From positions 192,501 through 256,500 of the forward strand of contig JACVTC010000051.1 of the NCBI GenBank assembly GCA_016946835.1: a stretch of 64,000 bases of DNA, read 5' to 3'. The position numbers and the translations under genes are program-made. This DNA is from Neocallimastix lanati (nom. inval.) (taxonomy: Eukaryota > Neocallimastigomycota > Neocallimastigomycetes > Neocallimastigales > Neocallimastigaceae). The notes under the pieces are model-generated. The model worked only from the letters and a program-made list of their open reading frames with translations, had not been told where the DNA came from and did not search any database. How positions within the stretch are numbered: the stretch's first letter is position 1; each line of letters opens with the position of its first letter. Of the stretch, positions 1 to 12,326 are shown piece after piece.

Positions 1-1404
1 TTATTATTTCTTTTGATAAAATTATATTAATTTTGAATCATTAATAAAATCAATATTTTCATAAATTTGTTTAAATTTCCGTATATCTGTATGTCGTAAT
101 ATTATATAATAACAATAACAATATTTAAATATATTACAAAAATAGAATTTTAAAATTGTTATATTCTTATTTATTATCATAGATTAATATAGGTATTAAT
201 CTTCCATTAATAAATTAATATTCTTTTTAAAGTAATGAAATTTCAATTATATCTTGTTCTATATTTTAGGTTAGTACATCCAATTTTTCAATTAATACTA
301 TTTTTTTGTTATTAAATTTTTTTTATCTATGCTCTATATCCTTTATTTTTCAATTTACTATATATACATTTAGTTCAATAATTTATCTTCTTAATCAAGA
401 AATTTAAAATATTGATTCATTATAAAACAATTATACATATATATATATATATATAAAGGTATAATATAAAATATACAATAAAATATGGAATAATATATAC
501 ATTATAATGCTTGTCATACATCTTCGATTATTTTTTCTTTACAAAATTTTAATTTGATACTGTCAAAATGAATGAATTAATAGTAGTTACAATATTTAAT
601 TAAAATAAATAAATAAATAATAAAATTTTATTTATTTATAAAAATTTATGGTTGATTAAATTAATTAAATGCCAAAATGAAATATAATATTTTGGTTTTC
701 GTTTTCTCAGGTTTAAGATGTTTTTTATTATAAATTATAGCAATTCTATATTGTCAATTACTGTTAATGAATTTATTCTATGTAATAAGAATATTAAGAT
801 TATATTTTGTCAAAATTTATAAAAAAAAAAAAAATTCATAAATAAATATAAATTTATTTATGAATGATTGTATATTTTATACTAATTTGAAATAATAAAT
901 CTTAACAAATAAATGATTTAATATTAATATTTTTTATAATTAAATATAAAAAATAATAAATATATTGAAAATAAACAAGTAAATGTATTTTAACTTCAAT
1001 ATATCCTTTTTTTTTTTTTTTTTTTTACTACTGAAAAAAAAAAAGCTAAAAGATATCAATAATAATTAAAAAAAAATTGATTAAATAAAATTTATTATTT
1101 TTTTTTTTTTTTTAAAAATTTTTCTTTTTTTTTTTATTTTATATAAATTATATTATGTACATAGATGTATCTTTAAATCATAAATTTTTGAATTATATAT
1201 GGATTTAGGTAGAATAATATTTTATTAGGTAAAGTTTATTTGGTTTGTTAATAAATACATAATATGTAGTTTATTGTAAACTAAATTATGTATTAATATA
1301 ATAATAAATAATAAATAATAATAAATAATAAATAATAATAAATAATAAATAATAAATAGTAAATAATAAATAATAAATAATAAATGAATGAATGAATGAA
1401 TGAA

Positions 1405-1440
<36 letters not shown>

Positions 1441-2181
1441 AGGAAATTTTACAATATGATAAATATGATGTATACATTAATATTATTAAGTATTATATGA
1501 ATAATGTAATATGGATGAACAATTTATGAAATGAAAAAATTAATTAAAAATTATATATATAGAATACTCATATATTATATAAATTTAATTAAAAAATCAG
1601 TTCTAATTTATATATTTATATTTGAAATATAATTATTAAATAATATAATCTAATTAATATTATTAAAATTATTTTTTTTTTATTTTGAATATTATTTTTA
1701 AATATTTGATTATTAATTATTAATTATTAATTATTACATTAATATTTTATAAAATATTTTTATATTATTTTATTTTTTTTTTTTTTTAATATTTTAAATT
1801 TAAGAGAACATTATATATAATTATATATATATATTTTCTAAAATTATTGTTATAAATCAACTCAATCTTTTTTTTTAATTATCAATAATTCTTAAATAAA
1901 AAGTAAATAATATAATAATATTTTTATTTTAAATTATAGATTATTGTAAATTTGCTATTATTAAAATTAATTTAGCTTCATTAATTAAAAAAAAAAAAAA
2001 AATAAAAAGAGAATAATACAATAACAAAAATTATTTAATTGAAAACTTTTAATATATTTTAAAGAACTTTGTGACTTTAAATAAATTAAAATTGTGAAAT
2101 AGAATCTTTCATTAAATAATAAATTAATAAACATTTCATTAATTTATATATAAATGTATATTTTATTAATAATAAAGTTCC
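1..2181. other. AT-rich region upstream of the proteasome gene, no gene seen
   Basis: Both strands are interrupted by frequent stops and dominated by A/T homopolymers. Positions about 1298-1440 hold an AATAATA-type heptamer and AAAT/GAAT tetramer run, which gives a spurious low-complexity Tyr/Leu/Ile reading frame on the minus strand. No coding or RNA gene could be supported. The promoter of the following gene must lie in the last few hundred bases, but no recognisable core element stands out from the background. Confidence 0.6.
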
Positions 2182-4893
2182 ATGGCTTCTGGATATGATA
2201 GAGCTTTAACCGTCTTCTCACCAGATGGTCACCTTTTCCAAGTAGAATATGCTCTTGAAGCTGTTAAAAAGGGTACTTGTGCAGTAAGTATAAAAATAAA
2301 ATGTTTTTAAATTTTTAGAAATATTTTATATATGCTTTTTCTTTTTCTTTTTCTTTTTTTTTTTTATTATAGGAAAAAAAATAAGTAAATCAAATTTAAT
2401 TATAAAAATTTAATAAATATAATTTTCATTTAAAAATGAATTATTCATCAAAGAAGTATATATAATTTTTCAATATCAATACTGAATTACTATTGCCATT
2501 TCATTCAAGATAGTTATTTTTTATTAAAAGTCATTATATATTTATATAAAATTCAACAAATTATTAAATGAAGATAAATTTTAATTTTTATATATATTAA
2601 TCAATGGTATATATATTTAAGTATGACTTAACATTATTTTTCATACATATTTTGAGTAGATCAATAATAAATATATTATAAATGAACAATTTTTATAATT
2701 TCATAATAAAAATAATAATTAAAAAATGTTTTAATAATTCATATATTTAATTAATAAATTTTTAATAACAATTTTTAGTAATTGAAATATTAATTCAATT
2801 GTGGAAAATATGAAAATTATGCAATTTAATAATATTATTAATAAATTATTATTTAATTTCATTTTACAAGTAAATTTGTTAATTTCAACATATTTGATTT
2901 AAAAAAATTTATTAATACGATAAATTCTTTTTTTTTTAAAAAAAATTTACAATGTAAATAAATGTTAAATATCAATTAATTAAAGTATTTAAGAATAAAT
3001 AATTATAAAAGTATTTACTGTTAGTCGTTTATTTTTTTTTTTTTTTCATTTTCTTTTATATTATTCAAAAATTTGAATTAATAATTGCCACATAATTCTG
3101 AGATTTTTTTGCATTGATCATTACAGAAAAAAGTATTCAAATTCATTATTCAATATTGTATTAAATTTATATTAAAATTTGTTTCATTTATTAGGTTGGT
3201 GTAAGAGGTAAAGATGTTGTTGTTTTAGGTGTTGAAAAGAAATCTGTTCTTAAACTTCAAGATCCTCGTACTATAAGAAAGATTTGCATGTTAGATGACC
3301 ATATTTGCATGGCTTCTGCTGGTATATAATATATTTTATAATTATTTATTTATTTATTTAAAGAGTTATGAAAATTTTATATTTATTAATTTTGTTTTAT
3401 TTTTTTATTATTTAAAAATTAAACATTTAAATTATTATATATTTCTATATATATATTACACTATGTAAAATATTATTTTTTGTTCTAAATAAAAAGGTTT
3501 AACTGCTGATGCTCGTGTTCTTATTGATAAGGCTCGTGTTGAATGTCAAAGTCATAGACTTGTTGTTGAAGACCCAGTTTTCGTTGAATACATTACTAGA
3601 TATATTGCTGGAATTCAACAAGTAATATATTAATGATATATTATTTTTATATAAATTATATATAGTAAAAATAATAAAAAAATTAATTGATTATTAAAAC
3701 ATTTTAAATATAATTTAATTAATATATTATCATAAATATTTTTTTTATATATAGAAATACACTCAAAGTGGTGGTGTTAGACCATATGGTGTTTCTACTT
3801 TAATTATGGGCTTTGATTATGGTAAACCAAAATTATTCCAAACCGATCCATCTGGTATTTTCTCAGAATGGAAGGTAATTTTTTCTTTCTATTTTTGAAA
3901 ATATAATTAAAAAAGAATATTAAAAATTAATCAAAGTATAATCAGTACTCATAAATTTATTTTATTAATTATTATAATTAATATTATTATATATGATATA
4001 ACATAATATGATATAATTTGATGTAATATTATATTTTTTTGACATAATAAATTATTTATTATTGAATTATATTGAAAATTGTATTCATTAATAATAAAAT
4101 TAAAAGGCTACTTCTATTGGTAGAAGTTCAAAGACTATCAAGGAATTCTTAGAAAAGAATTATGTTGAAGATATGTCAAAAGAAGATACTATAAAATTAA
4201 CTATTAAATCACTTCTTGAGGTATTACCTTTATTTAGTTTTGAATATGAATATGGATATATACATTTATTGAAAATATATTTAAATTAATAAATATTAAT
4301 ATATTATTATTATTATTGCTATTTTTTTTTTAAAATTATTAAATAATAATAAAAGGTTGTTCAAACTGGTGCTAAGAATATTGAAATTGCTGTTATGACA
4401 AACGATAGTGTTACAAAAGTAAAAATCCAATAATTTTCGAAATAATATAATAATATGTTATATTATGTTATTTATATATTATCTTTAAATAATATATATG
4501 CTTAATTTTTTTTTTTTTTTGATATAATATTTATTTCTTTTACAAAATTTATTTATTTCTTTTTACAAAATTTATTTATTTCTTTTACAAAATTTATTTA
4601 TTTATTAATATTTTTTTTTATTATAATCATTTAATATTATTATTCTTTTAATTTAAAAGTTCATGGATAATAAGGAAATCGAAGGTAATGAAATAAATTC
4701 TTAATATAATAATATAATAATAAATAATCAAAATAAAAATAATTATATAATAATAAATAATAAATAAATAATAATAATTATAATAATAATAAATATTAAT
4801 ATCATTGTAATATTTAAATTAATAGATATTGTTGCTGAAATTGAAAAGGAAAAGGAAGATGAAGCTGCTAAGAAGAAGCAACCACGTCATTAA
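2182..4893 (+). CDS. PSMA7: 20S proteasome subunit alpha type-7 (alpha4 / Pre6), 8 exons
   Basis: Exons: 2182-2283, 3195-3321, 3497-3621, 3755-3874, 4107-4220, 4356-4418, 4660-4684, 4826-4893. All reading phases join, giving 247 residues, against about 248 in animals. The protein is a non-catalytic alpha-ring subunit of the 20S core, which gates substrate entry to the proteasome in cytosol and nucleus. Residues 4-32 are the alpha-subunit N-terminal signature ([20 protein letters not shown] and on). Family-typical stretches follow: [60 protein letters not shown] and IEIAVM. The Lys-rich C-terminus ends QPRH. Introns are GT..AG (133-911 bp) and several end in A-rich tracts. The start is the first ATG and matches the conserved N-terminus. 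Subtype assignment rests on the close match to PSMA7 rather than other alpha subunits. The gene looks intact and functional. Confidence 0.95.
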
Positions 4894-4993
4894 ATAGTAT
4901 CGTTTTAAAAAAAAAAAAATAACATTTTTATTGATTTATACAATAAATTAGTATGTATTTATATTTAAATATAAATTTTAATAATAATATTAG

Positions 4994-5035
<42 letters not shown>

Positions 5036-5505
5036 GATTATTTTTTAATTTTAAGAAGTCCTTCTCTCTATAAAATATATGCTTATATTTAATAAATATA
5101 TATATATTTTATGTTTTATTTTTAATTTAGGAAATGCAAAAACAAAAAAAAAAACCAAAACAAATTCATCTAATAATAATAAATATTAATTAAAAAAAAA
5201 TTGTAATTAACATTCCATAATAATCACAACAACAACAGCAACATCAACAACTAAAAAGGAAAACAAAAATTATTACAAATATTATTGAAAATAAATAATT
5301 TTTTTTTTTTTAAAAAAAAATAATAAAAAATAAAACAAATAATTATAATACAATAAAATAAAAACAAATTAAAAAAAAAAAAAAAAAAAATAAAAAAAAT
5401 AAAAATAAATAAATATTAAATAATAAAACAAATAAACTAAAATAAATAAAAAAAAAAAAAAAAGGAAAATAAAATAATGATCTTTATATTTTCTTATCTA
5501 TTATC

Positions 5506-5566
<61 letters not shown>

Positions 5567-6017
5567 GTAACCATTCATATATATATAAATATAATTAAAA
5601 ATTAATAATTAATAATAGATTTTTAATAATAAATATATATATAAAATATATTTTTAATCATTTTATTAAAAAAAAAAAAAAAAAAGAAAAAAGAAAAAAA
5701 AGAAAGAGAAGATAATATCTATGATTATTTTATTTTATTATATTATATTTTATTCATCTCTGCCTCTCTAAATTTATAGAATTTATGTCTATATCTAAAT
5801 CTAAATCATGATCTATTATATTTAAAGATTTTATATTAAAATTATAAAATTATGAAATTATTATTATTATTATTATTATTTTGTGAAATTTAATAGATTA
5901 ACAATTATAAGGTATAAATATAGATAGATAGATAAGATAGATAAAGAGATTTCTTTCTTTATTTGATTTGGATTTGGGAATATAAAAATTAGAATGATTA
6001 GAATAGAGAATGAAAAG

Positions 6018-6059
<42 letters not shown>

Positions 6060-6917
6060 GAATCATTTGGTATATTTAACGAATTTAATTTTTACTTTTA
6101 TATTTTTTATATCTTATTATTTTATCGTCTCCTCTTTATTTATTTATTTATTCTTTATACGATTATATATGTAATATATATCTTTTTAGAAGCCTTTTTT
6201 TTTTTTATTTTTTATTTTTATTAATTTTTTTCACCAATGATTATCTTTAATATGAATAATAATACAGAATCAAGTAGTAACTGATTCTGGTATTATATTA
6301 ATATTATTTTCTATTGTTATTCTTATTAATATTAGAAACAATAGAAATAATATTGATTAATAATAGTGGTATTAGTGATAGAGAATATGGAATTATTAAT
6401 ATTAGTAATTAGTGAAAATTGTTAAGTAATATACATTAAGATATTATAAAGTTTCTTAACGATATAAAATGTATGTAATAGATTAAACGTTGAATTAATG
6501 TATACTATTAAATAATTGAGTCTTTTCATCATAAGAAATAAAAATAATAATTAATAAATAAATAAATAAATATATATATAATAATATAAATAATTTCGTG
6601 TGTGTGTGTGTGTATTACACCACATTCTGTGTGACGCCTTAACAAAAATAAATAGTATTGTTACCCATAATATATAGTGAAACTAATAAGGTCATTTAAT
6701 TATAATCGTGTGTGTGTTTAATATATAAATAAATTTCTGAATAATGAGTACTTTAAATATCTATCTATCTATCTATATATAAATATATGTGATGTGGTAT
6801 CGATTATATAATATAACTTTCTTCTTTAGTGGTGGAAGAGAGATTGACGTTATTGATTTAAATTATACATATATATATATATATATATAAATAAAAAAAA
6901 GGAGTAGGAATGGGGAT

Positions 6918-6965
<48 letters not shown>

Positions 6966-6972
6966 TTTTAAG
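4894..6972. other. Intergenic AT-rich DNA with microsatellites
   Basis: This is the 3' flank of the proteasome gene. It has (AAT)n runs at about 4995-5035 and 5507-5562, long poly-A around 6021-6057, (TG)n at 6599-6613 and a (CTAT)n run near 6757-6775. The stretch 6230-6430 has slightly more complex sequence but stops in all frames. No gene is supported. Confidence 0.6.
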
Positions 6973-7345
6973 TACTACCAAACAAATCATTTCTGGTGAT
7001 TAATTCTAAAAACGCCCATGCTTGATGTGATCTGTCGCTCTCTTTTACAGAAATTATAGGTAAAGCTAGTAGTAATAGTAGTAGTAGTTATACTCGATCA
7101 AGAGTTTGCTATTCCGACGGTATATAAGGGTAAACTAATTAAACTAATTGAGGAGCATCAATACTGAAAATGCCAGTTAAGACAGGCTAGTAGGACGCAA
7201 TGCCTCTGTCTGAAGGGAGAAGAAAACCATAATTTTTTTCAGATAGTTTAATTCAATTCAATTCAAACCCTAAATCCAGAATAAGAAATTCCTTTTTTAA
7301 AACAGAAATCTTATATATATAAAATCTGGAGGTGAGGTTCGTTTG
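6973..7345 (-). pseudogene. Unassigned coding-like island, broken
   Basis: This stretch is clearly richer in G and C than its surroundings. The minus strand has several stop-free pieces with normal amino-acid composition: one near 7060-6974 containing ESDRSHQAWAFLELITRNDL, and two more near 7250-7120 separated by a stop, containing EKNYGFLLPSDRGIASY and PVLTGIFSIDAPQLV. They do not join into one frame and no flanking exons were found. I do not recognise the family. A decayed element or gene fragment is the likeliest reading; a structured RNA on either strand is not excluded. Confidence 0.3.
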
Positions 7346-7366
7346 CCTATGAACTTTATTTTATTT

Positions 7367-7400
<34 letters not shown>

Positions 7401-8753
7401 AATTTTTTTTATTATATACTTTATTATTTTTTGAATATTACTTTTTATTTCATATTACCACTATTTCAAATATTATTATAATAATAGGAGTATTATAATT
7501 AAATTGGACAAATAATAATTTATATATATATATATTTATTTATTTTTATTTTATTTTATTTTATTTTTTTTTTGTCTAAAATAACCTATGATATTTTTTA
7601 CCAATGATCATGATCATAGTATTAACCTGCATTCATATTAACATTTATTTTTATTTCTTATATTATTATTTTATTTAAATTCACAATTTTCATTTATTAT
7701 TATTATTATTATTATTATTTATTATTATTATTATTACTATTTTTAGAAAATACAAAAAAGGAACATGATAATCCCCATAAAGTAAATATATATATATGTA
7801 TATACATTGTTTTAGTTCTTCAAAAGACAATTTTAATTTTTTATTTTTATTTTATTTTTTATATATATATATTTTATATTTTTCATCACATAGAAAAATA
7901 AATATTCATAAATGAACAAAAAAAAAAAAAAAAAAAAAAAAAGATAGTTTTAGAGAATGGGATTAATACAAAATTTAAGTGATATTTTTAAAAACCACGA
8001 CCTATAGTTTTAAATTTAGAAAATAGATGAAACTTTTTTTTTTTTTTTTTTTTTTTTGCCCTTCATATTATTAATAATAATGAAATCTATAGTAAATTTA
8101 TGAAACTATATATATATATATAATTTTTTTTTTTTAATTTTTTTTTTATTAATAATGATAATGATTGAAATATGATATGAATTTAAGTCTATACATACAT
8201 ACACTTATATATATATATATATATATATATTTATTTTTATTTATTTTTTTATTTTTTATTTTTTTTTATTTTTTTTTATTTTTTTTTTATATTTTAATTT
8301 ATAGATTAATTATTTATTTGAGGTTAAATGATAATACGTGAGAAATAAAGGTATTTACTAAAAGATCAATGGTACAAATATTTATTTGTTAAATTATGAT
8401 GATAAGTCATCCTATTTATTATTATTAGAGATAATGATAATGATAATAATATGTGGTACTTTTCAAGTTCAGTATTATTATATTAGGAAAAAAAATGTTA
8501 GTGAATATAAATGTTAAAAGATTATATATATAAAGATATAAAACTCAACTATAAATGAAATTGAGAATGATAAATAATTATTCCTTTAAAAAAGGTTATT
8601 AATAAAATATAGATGGGATAAGATGAAGGGTGAAAGATAAAAGGTGAAATATGAATGAATGAAAGTGAAATATGAAACAAGATGGCATGATGACATGATG
8701 AAGAAAAATAATTTGGAATGAATAAAGGGATGATGACTACTAATCCTAATATT

Positions 8754-8786
<33 letters not shown>

Positions 8787-9326
8787 TAAAAATAAAAATA
8801 AAAATTTTCAATTAAATGATATATATATATATATATATATATATAACTCTTTTTAAATTTAAATTCTACAAAGAAGAAACAATGAACATAAAGATGTTAA
8901 CAATAAGAAAAAAAAATATATATATAAGGTTTTGATAATGATAATTATTGGATTAATAATATATTCATTATAATTGAAAACATAGTTTAAATATTATTTA
9001 ATGAAGAAGAAGACAATGATGATGATGGTAATTTTAAATACAGGATAATATAGGTATATATAATATGAGAAAATTGAAGGATATTTAAGGATTCTTTGTC
9101 AAAAAAAAAAAAAAAAAAAAAAAAAAAAGATAATAAAAATATATATATATATATATATATAAACATCTATAAAAAAAAAAGAAGATAATAAAAAAATATA
9201 TATATAAATATATATAAACATCTATAAAAAAAAAAAAAAAAAAAGAATGATGAATATTAAAATTAAAAGATGAAATGAATTTTATTTTAATTTAATGATG
9301 AAATGGTAATTAGGTAATTATTTTTA

Positions 9327-9357
<31 letters not shown>

Positions 9358-9779
9358 AGTATTATCTATTATCCTGAACAGGATGGATAGAAGATTATCA
9401 ATTGAAATTTAAAATATAGTAAATATAGATAAATATAGAAATATAATAAATATAATAAATATATTAAATAAATATATATATATATATATATATATTCTTT
9501 TAATAATGAAGCAAAAGAGTATTTATTTACGATTTAATAAATATTTTTTAGCTTCATCATTAACTGAGTCCAAATAACATATATAACATATACATAAATT
9601 ATATATTTGTACATTTTTTTTTTTTTTTTTAAGACTTTGAGAAAACTTTATTTAATTTATATTAATAATAAAAACTACATGAATTTAAATGAAAAATAAA
9701 AAAAAAATAATAAAAAAAAAAAAAATAAAAAATAAAATACATGAAATGAAAATATTATATATTATAATAATTTATAAAA
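7346..9779. other. Intergenic AT-rich DNA, no gene
   Basis: Long homopolymers (poly-T about 7373-7399, poly-A about 7919-7942 and about 9103-9128), (TA)n runs and short AT-rich words. A purine-rich patch at about 8600-8740 has repeated GAAA/GATG words but no open frame. Nothing further could be supported. Confidence 0.55.
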
Positions 9780-9789
9780 AAGTGCGTTA

Positions 9790-10265
9790 GAAGCAATAGA
9801 TTCTAACTTTTTCCCAATTCATCGATGATAACACCACGTCCATTATTGAAAGTAGTAATTTCAGTATTAGTGATTAGTATTATCAAACGAATCTGTATCC
9901 GATCTTTCACCCGGAGGTGCCTAAATCATTTCGACGGTCGACGCTCTTTGGCAACAGTAGATTCAATAGATTCAACGGAATACCATTTCATCATCAAACT
10001 AAAAGATCGATAAATTAATGGTATTACGTTTGTTAAAAACTCCGCAATCCCTACAAAATACGGAAACAGTTGACAAAGTTGAACTTTATATATTGTCAAC
10101 TAATTGTCTTTGTTCCCCATCATTAACTTTAATTTTTTTATATACTAAACGCCCACAAGAAGAGCACTCAATATAAAATAATAAATATTATTATCATAAT
10201 CCTTTTTTCTGAATCTAAAGGAAGCATCCAAGGATTTTTTTTTGTTCGATTATCATTGCAAATTT

Positions 10266-10307
<42 letters not shown>

Positions 10308-10540
10308 ATCATCTAGAAAAGGTAAAGAATTTATTTCTGTAATTTTCCAATTCTTTACAGGCAAAGTATCCAGTGAGAAAAGCTAGGTACACTAATACCA
10401 CAACAAGGGCAACATTTAGGGCAATCTTCTGAGACGATTTTTTCTTTTAATGGAAATATTAATGTCAAATTTAAAACTACACCTAATTCGAGAAATCCAA
10501 AAAGAATCCCAACTGATACTTAGGATATTGAAATGTTATA
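9790..10540 (-). mobile_element. Decayed non-LTR (LINE-type) retrotransposon, C-terminal end of the reverse transcriptase protein
   Basis: Reading the minus strand from 10524 downward, one frame gives SWDSFWISRIRCSFKFDINI. A frame switch at about 10425 gives CPKCCPCCGISVPSFSHWIL. This Cys-x2-Cys..His-x3-Cys pattern followed by SHWIL is typical of the zinc-binding tail found after the reverse transcriptase domain in many LINE proteins. Further downstream, broken pieces (SLPFLDDLF, NPWMLPLDSEKRI, LPYFVGIAEFLTNVIPLIYR) continue in different frames. An expanded A/T homopolymer (10266-10304) interrupts it. There are multiple stops and frameshifts, so it cannot encode an active enzyme. The 5' portion of the element is absent. 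The assignment is by motif and general resemblance. Confidence 0.6.
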
Positions 10541-10663
10541 TAAAATCATAATCATATATCACAAAAATACAATTGTATACATTAATTTCATACATTAAAA
10601 TAATATATTTTATTATTAAATTAATTATTTTCTTATCAATAATAATAAATAATAATAATAATA

Positions 10664-10697
<34 letters not shown>

Positions 10698-10742
10698 GTA
10701 AAAATTATGAAAAAGAAAACATTTAAAATTTTTTTTTTTTAA

Positions 10743-10776
<34 letters not shown>

Positions 10777-10903
10777 AGTTGATGGGTATAAAGAAAAAAA
10801 ATAGATATATATTTATAAATTTTTATAGATTACTTTATAAAAGTTAAATAAATAAAAATTAAAATAAAAATAATAATAGTATAATATAATAAATTACCCA
10901 TTA

Positions 10904-10955
<52 letters not shown>

Positions 10956-11321
10956 TATATAATAAAATTAAAAGAAAAAGAAAAGATATCTTTAATATAT
11001 TTATAATCATTGTTATAAATATATATAAAATATTACAATATATAAACTATACATATGATGATATTTATATATATATATTTTTTGTATTTGTATATATATA
11101 TAAATAATAATGAATTATTTAATAATTTAAAACTGAAAAATAAAAATAAAAATAAAGAAAAAAAAAAATAAATAAATAAAAATAAAAAAATAATAAAAAA
11201 AAAAATAAAAAAAAAATAAATTATTTTTTAATAGAATTTTTTAAAATTACATTTTTCCCAATAAAAAAAAAAAATTTTATAATAATACATTAAAAAAAAA
11301 AAATTTTTTTTTGTTATATTT

Positions 11322-11490
11322 AATGAAGGTGTTAAAATAATAATAGTATCTAAATTGTTATATTTTATGAGGGTGCTAATAATAATAGTATCTAAATTGT
11401 TATATTTTATGAGTGTGTTAAATAATAATAGTATAGAAATTGTTACATATTTTATGAAGATGTTAATAATAATAGTATTGAAAATAGTTT
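11322..11490. repeat. Tandem repeat, ~45 bp unit x about 4
   Basis: Four imperfect copies of a unit built around TAATAATAGTATCTAAATTG followed by TTATATTTTATGAGGGTG. The array starts about 50 bp beyond the stop codon of the F-box/WD40 gene, so it probably lies in that gene's 3' untranslated or downstream region. Copies differ by small substitutions and 1-2 bp indels. Confidence 0.75.
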
Positions 11491-11536
11491 TTTTTTTTTT
11501 TTTTTTTTGGTTTACTTTACAATACTAATTATCATT

Positions 11537-11758
11537 TTATTTACGATGATTAGTTGTTGTTACTGGTATGGTTGGAGAAATAGGTTGATTTGTTGGTGAT
11601 AAAGAAGGAGAAAAAGAACTTTTATTTGACTTTACAGGTGATGGAATTTGGCTTTGAGCCATTGATGATGGTGGTGGTATTGAACTTGTTATAAGAGAAG
11701 AAATAGAAAGAGGAAAATCTTCTAATTTTTTTTTATTCTTATCCATAGGTATAGATGA

Positions 11759-11818
<60 letters not shown>

Positions 11819-12286
11819 GCTCTTATTATTTTCATAATTATTATAATCTATTATTATTATATATAATTATTTTAATAAAAAAAATTTATTATTAGTAAAA
11901 CAAAAATATTATTAGTAAAAAAAATTATTTTTATTAGCGAAATGAAATATTAATAAAAAAAAAAAAAAGTAAATAAAACTTACTTTTATTGGAATACATT
12001 TCATTAGGTGGTGAATTAGATTGATTATTATTATTATTATTATTAATATCTTTATTATCATTCTTTTTAACATTATCCATGTTAATATCTTCATTTTTTG
12101 GATTATCATTATTATTTTTTAAATTAAAATTTCTAGATTTTCCTTTTTTATTGATGGAATCCTCTCTTTTAATTTCGTAGGGTTGTTTTAATAAATTATT
12201 GATTTTTAATTCATTTTCAGCCTTACTATTTTTTTGATTATAATTATTATTATCATTATTTAAATTTGAATTACTATTAATATTAA

Positions 12287-12326
<40 letters not shown>

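Noticed and set aside
9790-9960. Minus-strand TNTEITTFNNGRGVIIDE, reminiscent of the NNGRG ATP-binding motif of topoisomerase II
   Set aside because: It is one short motif in a stop-interrupted stretch directly downstream of the LINE tail. No neighbouring topoisomerase motif is present, so chance similarity or LINE remnant is more likely.
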